A DNA stretch of 64,000 bases from Cycas panzhihuaensis (GCA_023213395.1 CM041465.1:188611741-188675740), one strand, 5' to 3'. Shown: positions 45,989 through 59,015, counted from the stretch's first letter. Numbers and translations: made by a program. Notes: generated by a model not told the origin, from the letters alone.

Positions 45989-48545
45989 TGGACGCGCTGC
46001 TACAGGATAACTACCTAACTGATAGGTGTAAGAGAGGGTGAGTGGTGGAATGATAGAAGGTGGGACCTAAAAGATGGGTAACTACCACGCAGAGCACCCC
46101 GTGCGCCGGAGCGCGAGTTCGGGATCTGCAATGGAATATGGCTACTATCGGGTGACCCTTCACTGCTTCGAATAAGGGGTGAAGGTGCGTAGGGTAAACC
46201 TGGGTTGACCTGGGAATAGGACCCTCCCACCCTTGGGTGGCCAGAAGGGGGGAAGGGAAGACCTAATGGAGACAGGCCAAGAACAATCCTACATGACCTA
46301 ACCGGGTACACGAGTGATGCAGGAAGCAAGGCACTCGTGTGGTCAAGGGGAGAGGAGGAAAGGTGGGGGAGAGGAGGACTCCTACAATCTTTCCTACGAA
46401 TGATAAAGATGCATGAAACAAGATAAAAGAATCGTAAACAAGTACCAATCTGATTTCTTCCTTTTATCCTTCAATGTACTAATTACTACGAAAGAAATAA
46501 AAGGAAAAGAAAGGGGGGCGGAGGGGAACGAACGTGCACCTGGAGCGAAGGCGTGCGAGACGAAGTAACCTTCTCGAGGGGCGTCCAACCACTCGCCGAC
46601 GCATCGATGCGAGGTATCATGCATGGATGAAGAGGGGCTTCCTTACCTTCCCGTAAAATCAAATGCAATACCGAGAAAGAAAGGAAGCACCAACTAAGAA
46701 ATGAAATAGCATGAAAACATAACGCACATGAAGGTGCTACTAAGAGCTAGGCCCACAAGCGATGCACTCAAGGCTTCCCAAGTACCAAGAAGCGGTCTCT
46801 TTCTCTTCCCGAAGGAAGAGCACTAACATGCAACACAAAAACTCTAACAATATATGCCTAAATAACATAAACGAGAATTTGAATACACATGTGTTAGTGC
46901 TAATCCAACAATGAAAGTATCAAAAGAAAGTGACCAAAGTGAAAGTAAATGGTTGGGCAAGCCTCGGAGTGGCCTACCTCCCGCAAATGATGCCCAAACC
47001 TCCCCCCAAGAGCCACGAGGCAGCGAGGAGAAAGTCAAGAGCAAAGGCTGGGAAATGGCAGCGAAAGGGGCAAAGAAAGGCCCAAGGGTACCCACGGCAA
47101 ACCGGGATGCTATGAAGAGCAAATCGGGTGACCCGGGGAAGAAAGGTGGAGCAAGAAACCAGCGGTTGGGACTTATGAGTGATGCCCAAACCTAAGCAAA
47201 GGCTCCCAAGTCGTCAGAACTCAGGATAGCTACCGGTTTGGGCAACCAAAGGGAGCCTTCAAACCCTTGTTTACAAGCCAAGGGCAAAGACGGGCGAGAG
47301 GGAGGTTTTGGGGCTTAGAGCCACCTAGGGAGTGTGGAAGGTGGTACTAATCCACCCAGCCTCCTCTCCAAAACCTATGCAACCCTCCACACCGCTACCT
47401 TGACAAAGAACGCAGTAAGGAGCACAGGAGAGTGGTATAACAAATTTCAAAAGGGAGGATAGCCAACTCTCAAGCAATAAGTAAGAGCAAACAAGCTGAA
47501 GCATGAATATCACAAGAAAACAAGCATAAAAACAAGGAATACTCAAGAGAAGAGGCAAGGATTTGCCTCACCAAAGGGCGCAGAGAAGGACCAATAGATC
47601 GCCCAGATCCGGCAGAGCAGTTTGAGGCCCCGCCACGGAGGTGTGATGGGAAACACTGCACTTGGGGCGCTTATGGATCGCTCGGACGAAGACCACCGGG
47701 AACCACTTCAAAGGAGCCTCTCCGAGGCGCTTGAGGGCCGAGAATGTCTCACCACGCCAAAGGAGAGTCAAGGCCAGATGAAGGGTGCAGTCCAGCTTAA
47801 AGAAGAAACAACAGAGCAGAGCAGGGGAGTGTTTCCTTGAGAGCAATTCCAAAAGTGAGCAAAAAGATCCTTGAAAATGAGCCAAAACGGGCTTAAGTAC
47901 TCAAGCAAAACCCTAAAGCGTGCGATTAGGGCGCAGCTGGAAGAGGAATAAAGTGCGAAATACGCGGGCGCTTTCGCAATAAATGCGAAATTGCCATGGT
48001 GGATTTTTAAAAACAACCTGAGACAGTTGTACCGCCGGAACATTCGTGGTACTGCGAATATTCCGGCGATACCACAAAAAATTTGGCGGTACGCACCTAG
48101 AGCTGAAAATGGGGCCCACCAACCACCCAGTTGGGGGCGCATAAATGTAAAAGGCTAACAGAACGCTAAAACACCTACCCGGGAGCAAACAAGCCAACAA
48201 AACGGGTCCAAAGGAGCAAAAATAGGGCTCGAGTGGTGTGGCAAGTTGACCAAATGATGATGAGTCATCCCACGGGCGGAGGTGGCACAAACCTAGTGGA
48301 TCTAGGAGCGAGGAGGGCAGATGCGGGAAGTAATACGGTCACCAGGGTTCCACACTCGCTGGGAGTGTGCCCCTGCTATAGTCATCATAGGCTAGCATAG
48401 GTGTGGACGACTACAAGGCCGCCCACAAAGTCATACACATGCAGATACGCAAGCAAACATCCAAAGAAAAGAAAGCGATGATAACGAGAGACATACCGCA
48501 CTTACTCGATCTTGATTCCGTATCCATTCCCTAAGCTAGGAAACA
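45989..48545 (-). repeat. Element E 3' LTR (2557 bp)
   Basis: Pairs with 56445-59015. It carries a strong hairpin at about 48031-48066 (CGCCGGAACATTCG paired with CGAATATTCCGGCG, 13 of 14). It also has the inverted repeat ttcgcaataaatgcgaa near 47972-47988, and the promoter-like cttaagtact near 47891. It differs from its partner mostly in short clustered patches. Confidence 0.95.
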
Positions 48546-48860
48546 CGCCTCGGCAACAGAGCCTCGCCACGGAAGCTCGGTGCGATGGCGAATGCTTGCA
48601 ACACAACCGCCAAGAGTACATGTGTATAGATATATCAATCAAGATTATAACAAAGAGGGCAAGGGTGTTTCATGAGTGTCGTATGGACGCTGCGGATACG
48701 AAAGCGGCGGAGACAACATAGGGTCGCTTATGGGCCACCCGAAACCGATCGAAGAACGAGACAGTGAGGGGCCGCCTCACCACAAAGGATGCAAAGGAAC
48801 ATGCATAACTAAATAAAGAACAAATAGTGGATACCATAGTTTTACCTCATTAGTAACCCG
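48546..48860 (-). other. Element E 3' untranslated region
   Basis: Aligns with 31808-32204 of B and holds no gene. GAGGCG on the minus strand abuts the LTR as a weak purine tract. Confidence 0.55.
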
Positions 48861-49345
48861 GCTTCAAGGTGTGAACGGATCGAAGCAAAGTGATGCATAA
48901 CCCGGGGCTTGGGCGACGGAAGGCTGCAAACCTCGTGACTACAAGAAGAAGGGAGAGGCTACCAAGGATGAGGCGAACGAGGCTATCTCGCCGCCGCTGA
49001 GGGCCCGAGGGATATGCTGGATACCAACAGAAGAAAAGCGCCAGAGGGATCCGCGCAGAGCAAGAGTCCTCAAGTGAGGGCATCGCACTGTAAACCTGGG
49101 TGGGATGAGACACCACAACTTGAGAGTCACAAAGCAAAACAATGGGTCCATGATGGAAACGGAGAGCATCAGTGAGGGCTTCAATAACGATCGCATACTC
49201 ACTGTGTTAGTAGCCTCGGGAGGAAGATCCCAGTGGAGGAGATCATGCCCGTAAGAGTCATGGAGGATCCACGCAATGCAGAAGGTTCAGATTACCGCGC
49301 TTCCGCCGCAGAAGATGTGTATGCACATCGACGACACAAAATCCA
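48861..49345 (-). pseudogene. Element E additional (archaeal-type) RNase H
   Basis: Homologous to 32205-32690 in B. Frames include EYAIVIEALTDALRFHHGPI, VLLCDSQVVVSHPTQVY (the DSQ Asp is intact here, without the stop seen in B) and VGIQHIPRALSGGE. Several small indels shift the frame, including one in the NNEAEY helix. The position, 3' of the integrase remnant and next to the 3' LTR, is the same as in B. Confidence 0.8.
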
Positions 49346-49822
49346 AGCAATCGATGGGTGATGAAAGCAACGCACAACAAGTCGCCAGTAAAATGGCCGT
49401 GAAGGGTAGGAGGACCTAGCAATGAGGTAACCTGGCGAGAGGCGACAATCCGATCACCGCAGAGTGGCTCAAGGGAAACCTCGAGTGCCAAAAGGTCGCT
49501 TTAGAAAGCGAAACATGCCCCGAGTGGGGGCATTCCTTTGGGGACTCCAAGAGTGAGAAAGGATCAGAGAAATGATTCCGTATACGAACGAGCCAAACGA
49601 GTATAAACTCGGGCAGCACGGAGTAGCGCGAAAACGATGCGTAAGGGCCCCGCAAAGCGCGATGATGATGCACCATAAATGCCCTTGCAGTAGGGCAAAA
49701 AGGGCATCAATATAGCATAATTGACGACAGGGCCAGAAGGCAAAGGTACTCGGGGCAACAAGAGGGTCCCAACGACTAACGCGAGACCAGAAACAGAGGG
49801 AGTGCCCATCGGGGGCCCCGCC

Positions 49823-49829
49823 TATATAA
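49823..49829 (+). promoter_or_regulatory. TATA box of the E antisense gene
   Basis: GGGGGCCCCGCCTATATAAGG is followed by the conserved ATGGATTCATTTTC block, on the strand opposite gag-pol. Matched in B and F. Confidence 0.7.
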
Positions 49830-49845
49830 GGAAATCGACGGGAAA

Positions 49846-51420
49846 ATGGATTCATTTTCACCGGCTCTCGTACGAAACCAGAGCCATTTCCTTACGCAGC
49901 GAAGCGCCGCCCAACTTCGAAGGCACACAGAGAGAGATCAGACATTTGATCGTAGAGCGGGACACCAACACGACCCACTGCATCGACATAGCGATAGCAA
50001 GACCAGATCCAGTGAGTGGAAATCACTAAACCTGACCCAAATCAAAGTTCAAAGTTCATGGTCTTTTGTAGTTTTTGAAGTAATTTTGCATAGTCTTAAG
50101 GTTCCCTTATGGGCACTAAGGCTTTCCGAGATCCGAATCGACCCCGGAAAGAGGCGGGACTGGCATTAGGGAGCCTCGGTCCTGGGCCCCATGGCGCCCA
50201 CTAGAAGAAATTTTTGGTTTTTCAGAAACCCCCTTCGGGGGTCTCCGCTCATACGCAGAATGATCGCGGTGTCGCGATCATAACCGCGGCCCCGCATCGT
50301 CAGCGGACCCGTACAAACTTAGCTGCAGACGAGCAGGAGCAGGAGTGCTCATGGAGATGACAAAGAAGGACGATGGGGACGATGGGGATAGTGGAGACAA
50401 TGGGGCTGGCCTGCCAGACTCGCAGGGAGGTGTCCTTCAGTGATAGCAGGATGTGCAGAGGGTCTATCCGGCCGGAGGAGAGGCAGCCCATCAGAGCGCA
50501 GGCTGTGTCGAGGACCCGTGACTAGGGCCGTGAGGCTACGGATCGCGATGGGATCCATTGGACGGAGCCGGGACCACCCCCACGAGGAGAGGGACCTGTG
50601 CAGGAGGTTCCTCAAGACGAGGCACCGCACCAAGTGAGAGCTAGAGGAGAGGATGCCGCGATCAAGGATCAAAGTGCCACAGCAGGTGAGAGCCCATCTT
50701 TTCCAAAGTCATTTAGCATCCAGATAGAACTTTGGTTTAGTTTGATCATGGTATATAGACTGACACATGGCGTGTTGCATCAAGGTGTACAGCAGAGATC
50801 AGGAGACTGATAGAGGCTGTGGCGAGGGAGATATTCCCTCAGGTGTATGCAGAGGGGTAACCGCCCATCCAGGCAGGCGATGAGCCTAGAGCAGCAGGAG
50901 CCCACAGAGAGGCGTTCGTCCCGATGGTGAGGGCGAGGAACATATGGGTTGCAGAGTCCCAAGAGCATGCCACATCCCAGGGACGACTGCAGCAGGAGAG
51001 AGACGACGCGAGGCGCTAGAGGGATGACGCGCGACGCGAGAGAGACGAGTCATGAGGACGTCCAGACTCTAGAGGCACATGGTGGTGCAAAGTGAGATAG
51101 CGAGAGCAGACCCACCGATAATCATCACAGAGCGCCTCAGATGACAGAGGAGGTACTCAGGAGAGCGGATCGTATCCGTGCCGACACGATCGCCTAGTAG
51201 CACAGATGGTCTCGAGGTCGAGCCTGAGCAGACACGGACCTACACTCTGCCGACGACCCCGAGACGACGACCTAGGGATGAGGAGAGCGAGGTAGGCAGC
51301 TGCAGAGGCCTGTGAGGAGCCTCGAGGCATGTGGTCCCCTGTGAGAGGGATCACAGAGACCGGGAGATGGCACCCCAGAGCGGGCCACGCAGAGAGGACA
51401 TGTATATGCAAGTTGACAGG
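49846..51420 (+). pseudogene. Element E antisense gene, three exons
   Basis: Exon 1 (about 49846-50011) ends at the donor gatcca/gtgagt. Whether its ATG is used is unclear, because it is only about 17 bases after the TATA box. Intron 1 (50012-50225) ends ggtttttcag. Exon 2 opens with GVSAHTQNDRGVAI, matching RVNTHKNKGVAI in F. It runs to 50685 with two stops and ends in an acidic, Pro-rich part (EGPVQEVPQDEAPHQVRARG) at the donor gcag/gtgag. Intron 2 (50686-50792) ends ggtgtacag. Exon 3 reads AEIRRLIEAVAREIFPQVYA, one stop, then LQQERDDARR, RERDES and an Arg/Ser-rich end. The mobile-domain part seen in F is missing here. It could encode a coiled-coil DNA- or RNA-binding protein; the function is unknown. 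Confidence 0.6.
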
Positions 51421-52049
51421 GAAAGCACGGCCTGTGGGGTCATATATAGGACCATATGATTGTACCCCCGCAAGGACGCCGGCCCTGTGATGTATAATGA
51501 CATGATTTTTGATATGTAAATATATATGCATGGGGTGATTGGAACCCCATTTGGATATGAGATGCTGTATATGATGTGTCGTATGTGGATGATATGTATA
51601 TTTATTTTTATGTATTGTGAATGTTATGTTGCAGATGTTTTATGTTGTGGATATTTTGTTATATGACGCACACGTTTCCTCCCATGTATGACCACACGCC
51701 TAGCAGGGGCACACACACATGCCGTGAGCGGGATGACATAGAAGTGTGAGGTTAGGGAGCAGGACGGAGTACATGTCTGCTGTGGAGAGCATAATGATAT
51801 GCTAAGGAAACGACAGTGTGAAGGGGGGGCAACGATGCCCGAAGTGTCTTCCTGATTGGGGGATGCTCAAGCAAGACGACACAAGGGTTCCCAAGAGAAT
51901 ACGGGAACGCGGGTTCCGCGGAAGGAACCGAAAAGAAGAAGAAGGATCCATCCTAAATTGCCATTCTACCCGAGGTTGGGAAGAATGGGGACAACCTAAG
52001 ATGGTAGTTTAGGCTCATTTCGGAGCAGGGCGAAGGGATCACCGAGAGA
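51421..52049. other. E region between antisense gene and integrase end
   Basis: Collinear with 33495-34154 of B: a TG-rich stretch with TA repeats, no gene seen. Confidence 0.5.
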
Positions 52050-52320
52050 TCATGCATAAAACTTCTTAAGGAACATCCTATTAACGGCTTTCTCAAATTC
52101 GAGACCTTCCAGGGTGGCTACCCTGTAAGCACCATTATCGAGGGATTCGATAATGACAAAAGGACCAACCCATCGGGGTTTGAATTTGGTCAAACGGTCA
52201 ATGGAAGTAATGAGCCTAGCGTCCAGAAGCTTCTCTACCTCCATCTTGACGGCGGCAGAGAGCTTCGGGTGAAGGGGACGCTGCTCGCACATGTGGTGGG
52301 CGCCAGAAGGGTGGTGAGGT
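52050..52320 (-). pseudogene. Element E pol scar: RT start fused to integrase C-terminus
   Basis: An 80-codon frame reads PLHPKLSAAVKMEVEKLLDA, then LITSID, then directly RLTKFKPRWVGPFVIIESL. The first part is the N-terminal edge of reverse transcriptase and the last is the integrase GPF module. In B these are separated by 2324 bases. The junction is gtca at 52197-52200, a sequence present at both B break sites (34302-34305 and 36626-36629). The result cannot encode a working polymerase or integrase. Confidence 0.92.
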
Positions 52321-53652
52321 TATGAGTGACAATCGAGGGTCGATTCCTTCATGTCGATAATCCCACGCCGAAAATGTCTCAAACTCCCCGGAATGTAAGG
52401 GAGTATTCCCTTACCTCATCGAGAGCATTCCAACCCAACCTTAATGACCTTGCCCGGCCAAGGCTACGTCCGGGTTGCCCCCATGCACATGCCGCTGCCT
52501 CCCTGAGTGGAGAGGGGCAAGATCAATGGGAGGAGGAGGAATAGAGACTCGGATCGGACGGCAAGCGTGGATCCGATCAGTGAGGATCTTCCGGTGACCA
52601 AGCCGGGTGACCAGAAGGCGTGTTAGCACAAGGCCTACTAGATGCTCGAAAGGTGGCTTCATCATCCTCGAAATAATCCACCCCATGGATGACCTTACTG
52701 AGTAGGAGAAGCACCGAGGGAGTGAGAGCAACAGATCGCGATGACCATTGGTTGCTCACCTCACCAAATCAAGAAAAATGTAAAGGTGCCCCTGAAGGAG
52801 CGAAAGGCAATTCCTTAAAACCATTACCTACGGTAATGAAAAGGGAGATGTCTACAAAGTGTCAACACAAGCGATGACGCAGTGACACGCACGAGGGCTA
52901 GCCTCACCAACGAGAGAGGTTCTGACGGGATCTAGAATAGGTGCGACCTATTGGCGCGAAGGAAAGAGATGGGGTGAGGACAATCCTCGTCTTCGTCGAG
53001 CGACTCATCATCGCTGAACGAAGCGAGGTACCCGTAACTCCCAATGCCAATAGGGGCGAACCGCGTGAGACTAGGAGGAAAAGGCTCGGGGTCTTCTTCG
53101 GATGGATTAGGTATCCCAATAGAGCAAGCCGAGGCATGAGTGGATGAGCCTGGGTTTGCTGAACTGGTAGAGCGAGTTTGTTTAGTAAAAGAGCATTCAC
53201 GGGGGATCACTCTCATTCGTCCGTCATGGACAAATTTAAGTTGTCCCCAAAGGGTCGAGCACACGGCTCCCATTTGATCGAGCCATGGATGACCTAGAAG
53301 GAGGTTGTAATCCACATCAACGTCAAGGACTACAACGCTTAAGAAGAACGGTCTTACCCTCAAGGGTAAGCGAAATCGCGACAGATCCCAAAGGGGTCTT
53401 CTCGCTACCGTCATACCCTTGGCATCGCCAGGAACGTTCCATGAAATACCAAGCTCTTGCATGACACGCAAGGGCATGAGACACTAAGAACTGTTATCGA
53501 CAACAGTTCTTCGAAGAGTACAATCAGGCGTATCGATGGTGAATGGGAAGTTCCACTGACGTTCCCTTTCACCGGCAGGGGGAAGATCCTTAGGATCAAA
53601 AGAAATAGCGGGTCCGTAACCTTGGGCGACACCCAAAGCATGGACAGGTACA
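52321..53652 (-). pseudogene. Element E protease and protease-RT linker
   Basis: Homologous to 36750-38140 of B in broken frames. The active-site area near 53495 reads VVDNSS (usual D-G-S-S has Gly after Asp), followed by PLRVMQELGIS. The C-terminal strand DYNLLLGHPWLDQMGAV is at about 53290-53240. Many indels against B. Confidence 0.8.
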
Positions 53653-56271
53653 TCACTCGATCCTAAAGCTTCCAGGATGAGGGCCCACCGCCAGACAACT
53701 CAGAACGTCCATCAAGGACATTCCTGTAGCGACCGTATGGAGCTCGTCCACGACAGAGAAAGGCTTACCCTTCCCAGTAGGTTGGGTAAGTGCCCTTCGG
53801 AAGTCGTAATGACCCGGGTGTACAGGAATAGCCTTGGGAAAGAGAGGGACTTCCGTAGGAAGGGTCTCCGGAAGAGGGTCGGAAGGAGCCGCGGGACAAA
53901 AAGCTCCCGATGCTTCCTTAGCGGCTTGAGATCGCGTAAGGGCAAAAGTGGGAGTTGCTTCAAGCAACTGGATCACCTTCTTCCCCTGCTCCGGTCGTGA
54001 AGGCGATGGGGTGCGACGGCCAGAGAACGAGAAGAGGAAGAAGAATTCCTAGCGCCCTTCCCTTTATCGCGGAAGGATGTGGATCAGCGATCTTCCTCGC
54101 CACGGTTGTTCTTGGTTTGGGTATCGCGATCACGTTCCCCATGCTTAAGGAATGGATCCTTATGAACTGGTTGATCCAAATTAGGCCTTGAGGCCCGTTT
54201 GGGAGAAGAATCGTGTCGAGGGCATCCTTTGGATGCCGGGCCCTACAACGCCAATCGCCATGGAGCAATCCCCATGAATGGAGAACCACTTCATCTCAAG
54301 CGAGGGTCGACCTCCTCGCCGAGAGGATCGGGCGTTTCCATTCCGGGAAGAGGAGCTTGGGTAGTTAGTTAGACCTGCTCGTTTGATGTAGGAGATGAAG
54401 GATCTTGAAGCTTGAGCGCCTTCATCGTACGCCGAATGAACGATAGGCGATGTGAGAGGGTCTAAAGTCCTCTCGGTGAGGATAAGAGGAAGACCGCGTC
54501 CGGGAAGGTTTGGTATCTTTGGTAGGGGGTGGTGCCTCACGGCGTTGTGAGGGCTTAAGAGGTTTCTTGAGACCCGCTTGGATCTCAATAGCCTCCAACG
54601 CTAAGCACTTGGCGATCGCGAAATCGCATGTGGTCGCCCCCATCTTGAGGACTTCCACGTGGACTTCGGGATGAAGCGTATTGACGAACAGGTCTCGCTT
54701 CAGCTCCTTGGGGCAATGTTGCCTTAGTGGAGTGAAGCAAGTCATGGAATCGCCGCACAAAGTCGCGATTCATCTCATCGTGACCTTGTTTGAGCGAAAG
54801 AAGAGACTTCATTCCGCTCTCGAATGGACGAGCCACATCAAAATAGTTAACGAACTCATCCACCAATTGCTGGAATGAATGGATTGAATGGGCAGGGAGA
54901 CGGTAGAACCATTTGAGGGCGTCACCCTGCAAGGATCTCGGGAATAGTTTCATCAAAATATGGTCGTAAGCCCAGTAATCGATGCATGCCATAGAAAAAC
55001 TACAGACATGCTCCGCCGGGTCTTGCGACGAAGTTCCAACGAATCTAGGAACTTCAGGGGGATGAGGCAGCAAGTTGGTTCGCAACGCCTCAACCGAAAG
55101 AGGGGTTGACCTAAAGTCCATGAAGGGGCGCGCCCTTGCCTGAACCGTAGGATTAACGAATGTCGAACAAGGAGTAGATGGGGGTGGAACACCCATCCCT
55201 CCTTGAGGAAGCGCCCCTTGCTGAAAAGAGGCATGGGGATAGGTGCCTAGGAAGGGAGTCGGGTTCCCTTGCGAAGGCACAACGGATGGGATTGCGTTGG
55301 AAGAAGGGCAAGATGGATGTGGAACCGGGTTTTGCCCATATGGGCCACCCGTAGGTGGAGCAACCCCATATGGGTGTAGTGGATCCACCCCATAAACGGG
55401 AAGACGACTTCCTCTACCCTGCCCCCAAGGTTGAGAGGTATATCCTGGGGGAACGTAGAAGGAAACACCAACGTTCTAGGCTGGAAGATGCGTGGGAGCG
55501 GATCCCACATGACTAATGGTTGGAGAGCTAGTAGGGCCAATAGGCCTACTAGGGACGGTATGCGCCACATTAGGGGATGGCACATTAGTTTGATTAGGAG
55601 CGGGTATGCTAACCCTCAATTGAGGGAAAGACACACCATGAGAAGATCCTAAGGCATTAGGACCTTGATGAGGGACGGAAGGTGCCACGCACGCCCCCAC
55701 TGCAGGGAACGAGTGGGACGTACGTGTAGGCACGAAGGGATTTGTGGTCATAGGAAGGGTGGATGAGGATGAAGCATGAGGTGGGGGAGCGGAAGAGGAA
55801 GAGGCCCCTCCATGAAGGACATCCTCAAACCACCTAGGACGCGGTTGCAAGCGTGTTGCAAGGCGCAACACTGCTGAAAGCTTCAACTATGTCAACAGGA
55901 GGAGTCCCAACACACTCGTAAGAGGTGATCGGAACCTCAAACAAGGTAGGATCCTCGGAACATTCCTCATAAGAATTGCCAACTACGTGGCAACCCTCAA
56001 GAGGAACGGGTCCTTCTACAGCGTGGGTAGAAGGATGAGCATCGAAAGAAAGGTGTTGGTCATTTGGATAATAAAGGGGGTCGTCACCCTCTTGGGTGGA
56101 CCCGGGAATAGCAGGAGGAAAGGCATGGGTTTCCATGGCCGAAGTATGGTAGGTCCAATCGGAAGAGTATCCCTCCATAGTCGAATCGGAATCCGACGAG
56201 GCAAGAAGGCGATACTCGGGGTCCCCTAACAAAGGAGGTAGACCGTGCAAACGACGAGAAAAACATCGCAT
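53653..56271 (-). pseudogene. Element E gag
   Basis: Gag starts at 56271 (MRCFSRRLHGLPPLLGDPEY). The Pro-rich N-terminal region continues to 55476. The capsid-like core lies within 54585-55388: VPRFVGTSSQDPAEHVCSFS, LKWFYRLPAHSIHSFQQLV and the GHDEMNRDFVRRFHDLLHST segment. The knuckle region near 54260 is damaged by small deletions. The basic tail and start of the protease region are at 53653-53976. Frameshifts at about 55480, 54715, 54430 and 54290 make it non-functional. Confidence 0.88.
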
Positions 56272-56425
56272 ACAAGGTCAACCGACGATGTTAGGAAAAA
56301 AGAAAAAGCAGTAATACACACGCGTTGGGTGCTGCCCAATGTAGAGATCAAAATAAGTATGAAAAGGATCACACAAGAGTAGCGAAACCAACCGAAGAGA
56401 GTGAAACTAGCTCCCTTACTGGCAG

Positions 56426-56443
56426 TCCCCAGTATGGTCGCCA
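56426..56443 (-). other. Element E primer binding site (tRNA-Arg type)
   Basis: On the minus strand TGGCGACCATACTGGGGA begins one base after the LTR. It differs from the Tat/Ogre form TGGCGACTCCACTGGGGA in the middle only. Confidence 0.8.
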
Positions 56444-56444
56444 G

Positions 56445-59015
56445 TGGACGCGCTGCTACGGGATAACTACCTAACTGATAGGTGTAAGAGAGGGTGAGTG
56501 GTGGAATGATGGAAGGTGGGACCTAAAAGATGGGTAACTACCACGCAGAGCGCCCCGTGCGCCGGAGCACGAGTTCGGGATCTGCAATGGAGTATGGCTA
56601 CTATCGGGTGACCCTTCACCGCTTCGAATAAGGGGTGAAGGTGCGTAGGGTAAACCTGGGTTGACCTGGGAATAGGACCCTCCCACCCTTGGGTGGCCAG
56701 AAGGGGGGAAGGGAAGACCTAATGGAGACAGGCCAAGAACAATCCTACACGACCTAACCGGGTACACGAGTGATGCAGGAAGCAAGGCACTCGTGTGGTC
56801 AAGGGGAGAGGAGGAAAGGTGGGGGAGAGGAGAACTCCTACAATCTTTCCTACGAATGATAAAGATGCATGAAACAAGACAAAAGAATCGCAAACAAGTA
56901 CCAAGCCGATTTCTTCCTTTTATCCTTCAATGTACTAATTACTACGAAAGAAATAAAAGGAAAAGAAAGGGGGGGCGGAGGGGAACGAACGTGTACCTGG
57001 AGCGAAGGCGTGCGAGATAAAGTAACCTTCTCGAGGGGCGTCCAACCACTCCGAGCGACGTACTCGATACGAGGTATTGCGGTGGACGAAGAGGAGGCTT
57101 CCTTACCTTCCCCGGAAAATCAAATGCAATACCAAGAAAGAAAGGAAGCACCAACTAAGAAATGAAATAGCATGAAAACATAACGCACATGAAGGTGCTT
57201 ACCAGTAGCTAGGCCCACGGGCGATGCACTCCACGCTTCCCAAGTACCTGCAAGCAATAGCGGTCTCTTTCTCTTCCTGAAGGAAGAGCACTAACATGCA
57301 ACACAAAACTCTAACAATATATGCCTAAATAACATAAACGAGAATTTGAATACACATGCGTTAGTGCTAATCCAACAATGAAAGTATCAAAAGAAAGTGA
57401 CCAAAGTGAAAGTAAATGGTTGGGCAAGCCTCGGAGTGGCCTACCTCCCGCAAATGATGCCCAAACCTCCCCCCAAGAGCCACGAGGCAGCGAGGAGAAA
57501 GTCAAGAGCAAAGGCTGGGAAATGGCAAAGAAAGGGGCAAAGAAAGGCCCAAGGGTACCCACTGAACCTGGATGCTATGAAGAGCAAACCGTGACCCAGG
57601 AAGAACGGTGGAGTAAGAAACCAGTGGTTGGGACTTATGAGTGATGCCCAAACCCAAGCAAAAGGCCCCAAGTCAGCGCTGCAACTTGTGACAGCGCTGG
57701 TTTGGGCAACCAAAGGGAGCCTTCAAACCCTTGTTTGCAAGCCAAAGGGCGACGGGCGAGAGGGAGGTGTTGGGGGGCTTAGAGCTGCCTAGGGCGCGTG
57801 GAGGGTGAGGCAGAATCAACCCAGCTCCTCTCCAAAACCTATGCAACCCCTCCACACCGCTACCTTAGACAGCAAACGCAGGCAAGGAGCACAGGGAGAG
57901 TGGTATAACAGCCCCCAAAAGGGAGGACAACCAACTCTCAAGCAATAAGTAAGAGCAAACAAGCTGAAGCATGAATATCACAAGAAAACAAGCATAAAAA
58001 CAAGGAAGAGAAGAGGCAAGGGATTTGCCTCAGCCAAAGGGCAGTGGAGAAGGACTGATAGATCAGCCCAGATCTAAAGTAGAGCAGGTTTGAGGCCCTG
58101 CTACGGAGGTGTGACGGGAAACACCTGCACTTGGGGCGCTTATGGACTGCCTGGACGAAGACCAGCTGGGAACCACTTCAAAGGAGCCCTCTCCGAGGCG
58201 TTTGAGGGGCTGGGAGAATGTCTCAGCCATGCCAAAGGAGAGCTGGGGTGCTGTATAAAGGGTGCAGTCCGTCCAAGCAGCAAAGCAGAGAAGAGCAGCA
58301 GAGGCGTTGTTCCTTGAGAGCAATTCCAAAAGTGAGCAAAAAGATCCTTGAAAATGTGCCAAAACGGGCTTAAGTATTCAAGCAAAACCCTAAAGCGTGC
58401 GATTAAGGCACAGCTGGAAGAGGAATAAAGCGCGAGCCACGTGGCAGTTTCGCAATAAATCCGAAATTACCATGGCAGATTTTTAAAAACAACCTGAGAT
58501 AGTCGTCTCACGAACATTCACTGCATCATGAATATTCCCGTGATGCGAAAAATCCAGCAGTACGCACCTAGAGCTAAAAATGGGGCCCACCAACCACCCA
58601 GTTGAGGCGGATGATGTAAAAGGCTAATGAACGCTAAAACACCCACCCGGAAGCAAACAAGCCAACAAAACGGGTCCAAAGGAGCAAAAATAGGGCTCGA
58701 GTGGGGTGGCAAGTTGACCAAACGATGATGAGTCATCCCACTCAGTGAGGTGGTGCAAACCTAGTGGATCCTGGAGCGAGGAGGGCAGATGCGGGAAGTA
58801 ATACGGTCACCAGGGTGCCACACTCGCTGGGAGTGTGCCCTTGCTATAGTCGTCATAGGCTAGCATAGGTGTGGACGACTACAAGGCCGCCCACAAAGTC
58901 ATACACATGCAGATACGCAAGCAAACATCCAGTAAAAGAAAGCGATGATAATGCGAGAGACATACACCGCACTTACCCGAGCTTGATTCCAGATCCATTC
59001 CTAAGCCGGGAAACA
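56445..59015 (-). repeat. Element E 5' LTR (2571 bp)
   Basis: Begins TGTTTCCCGGC on the minus strand at 59015 and ends CA at 56445, next to the primer site. It has the promoter and inverted-repeat block near 58370-58465 seen in the other copies, with a mismatch in the inverted repeat (aataaatccgaaa). Confidence 0.95.

Larger units (their letters stand above)
45989..59015 (-). mobile_element. Element E: 13.0 kb Tat-lineage element with most of pol deleted
   Basis: The same family as B and A. The 3' LTR is 45989-48545 and the 5' LTR is 56445-59015. The target duplication aagtc occurs at 45984-45988 and 59016-59020, inside the RNase H of copia G. Gag and protease are present but broken. Reverse transcriptase, RNase H and the integrase core are absent because of a 2.3 kb internal deletion, so E could move only with proteins supplied by others. 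It keeps the longest copy in this family of the antisense gene and an additional RNase H. Confidence 0.97.
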
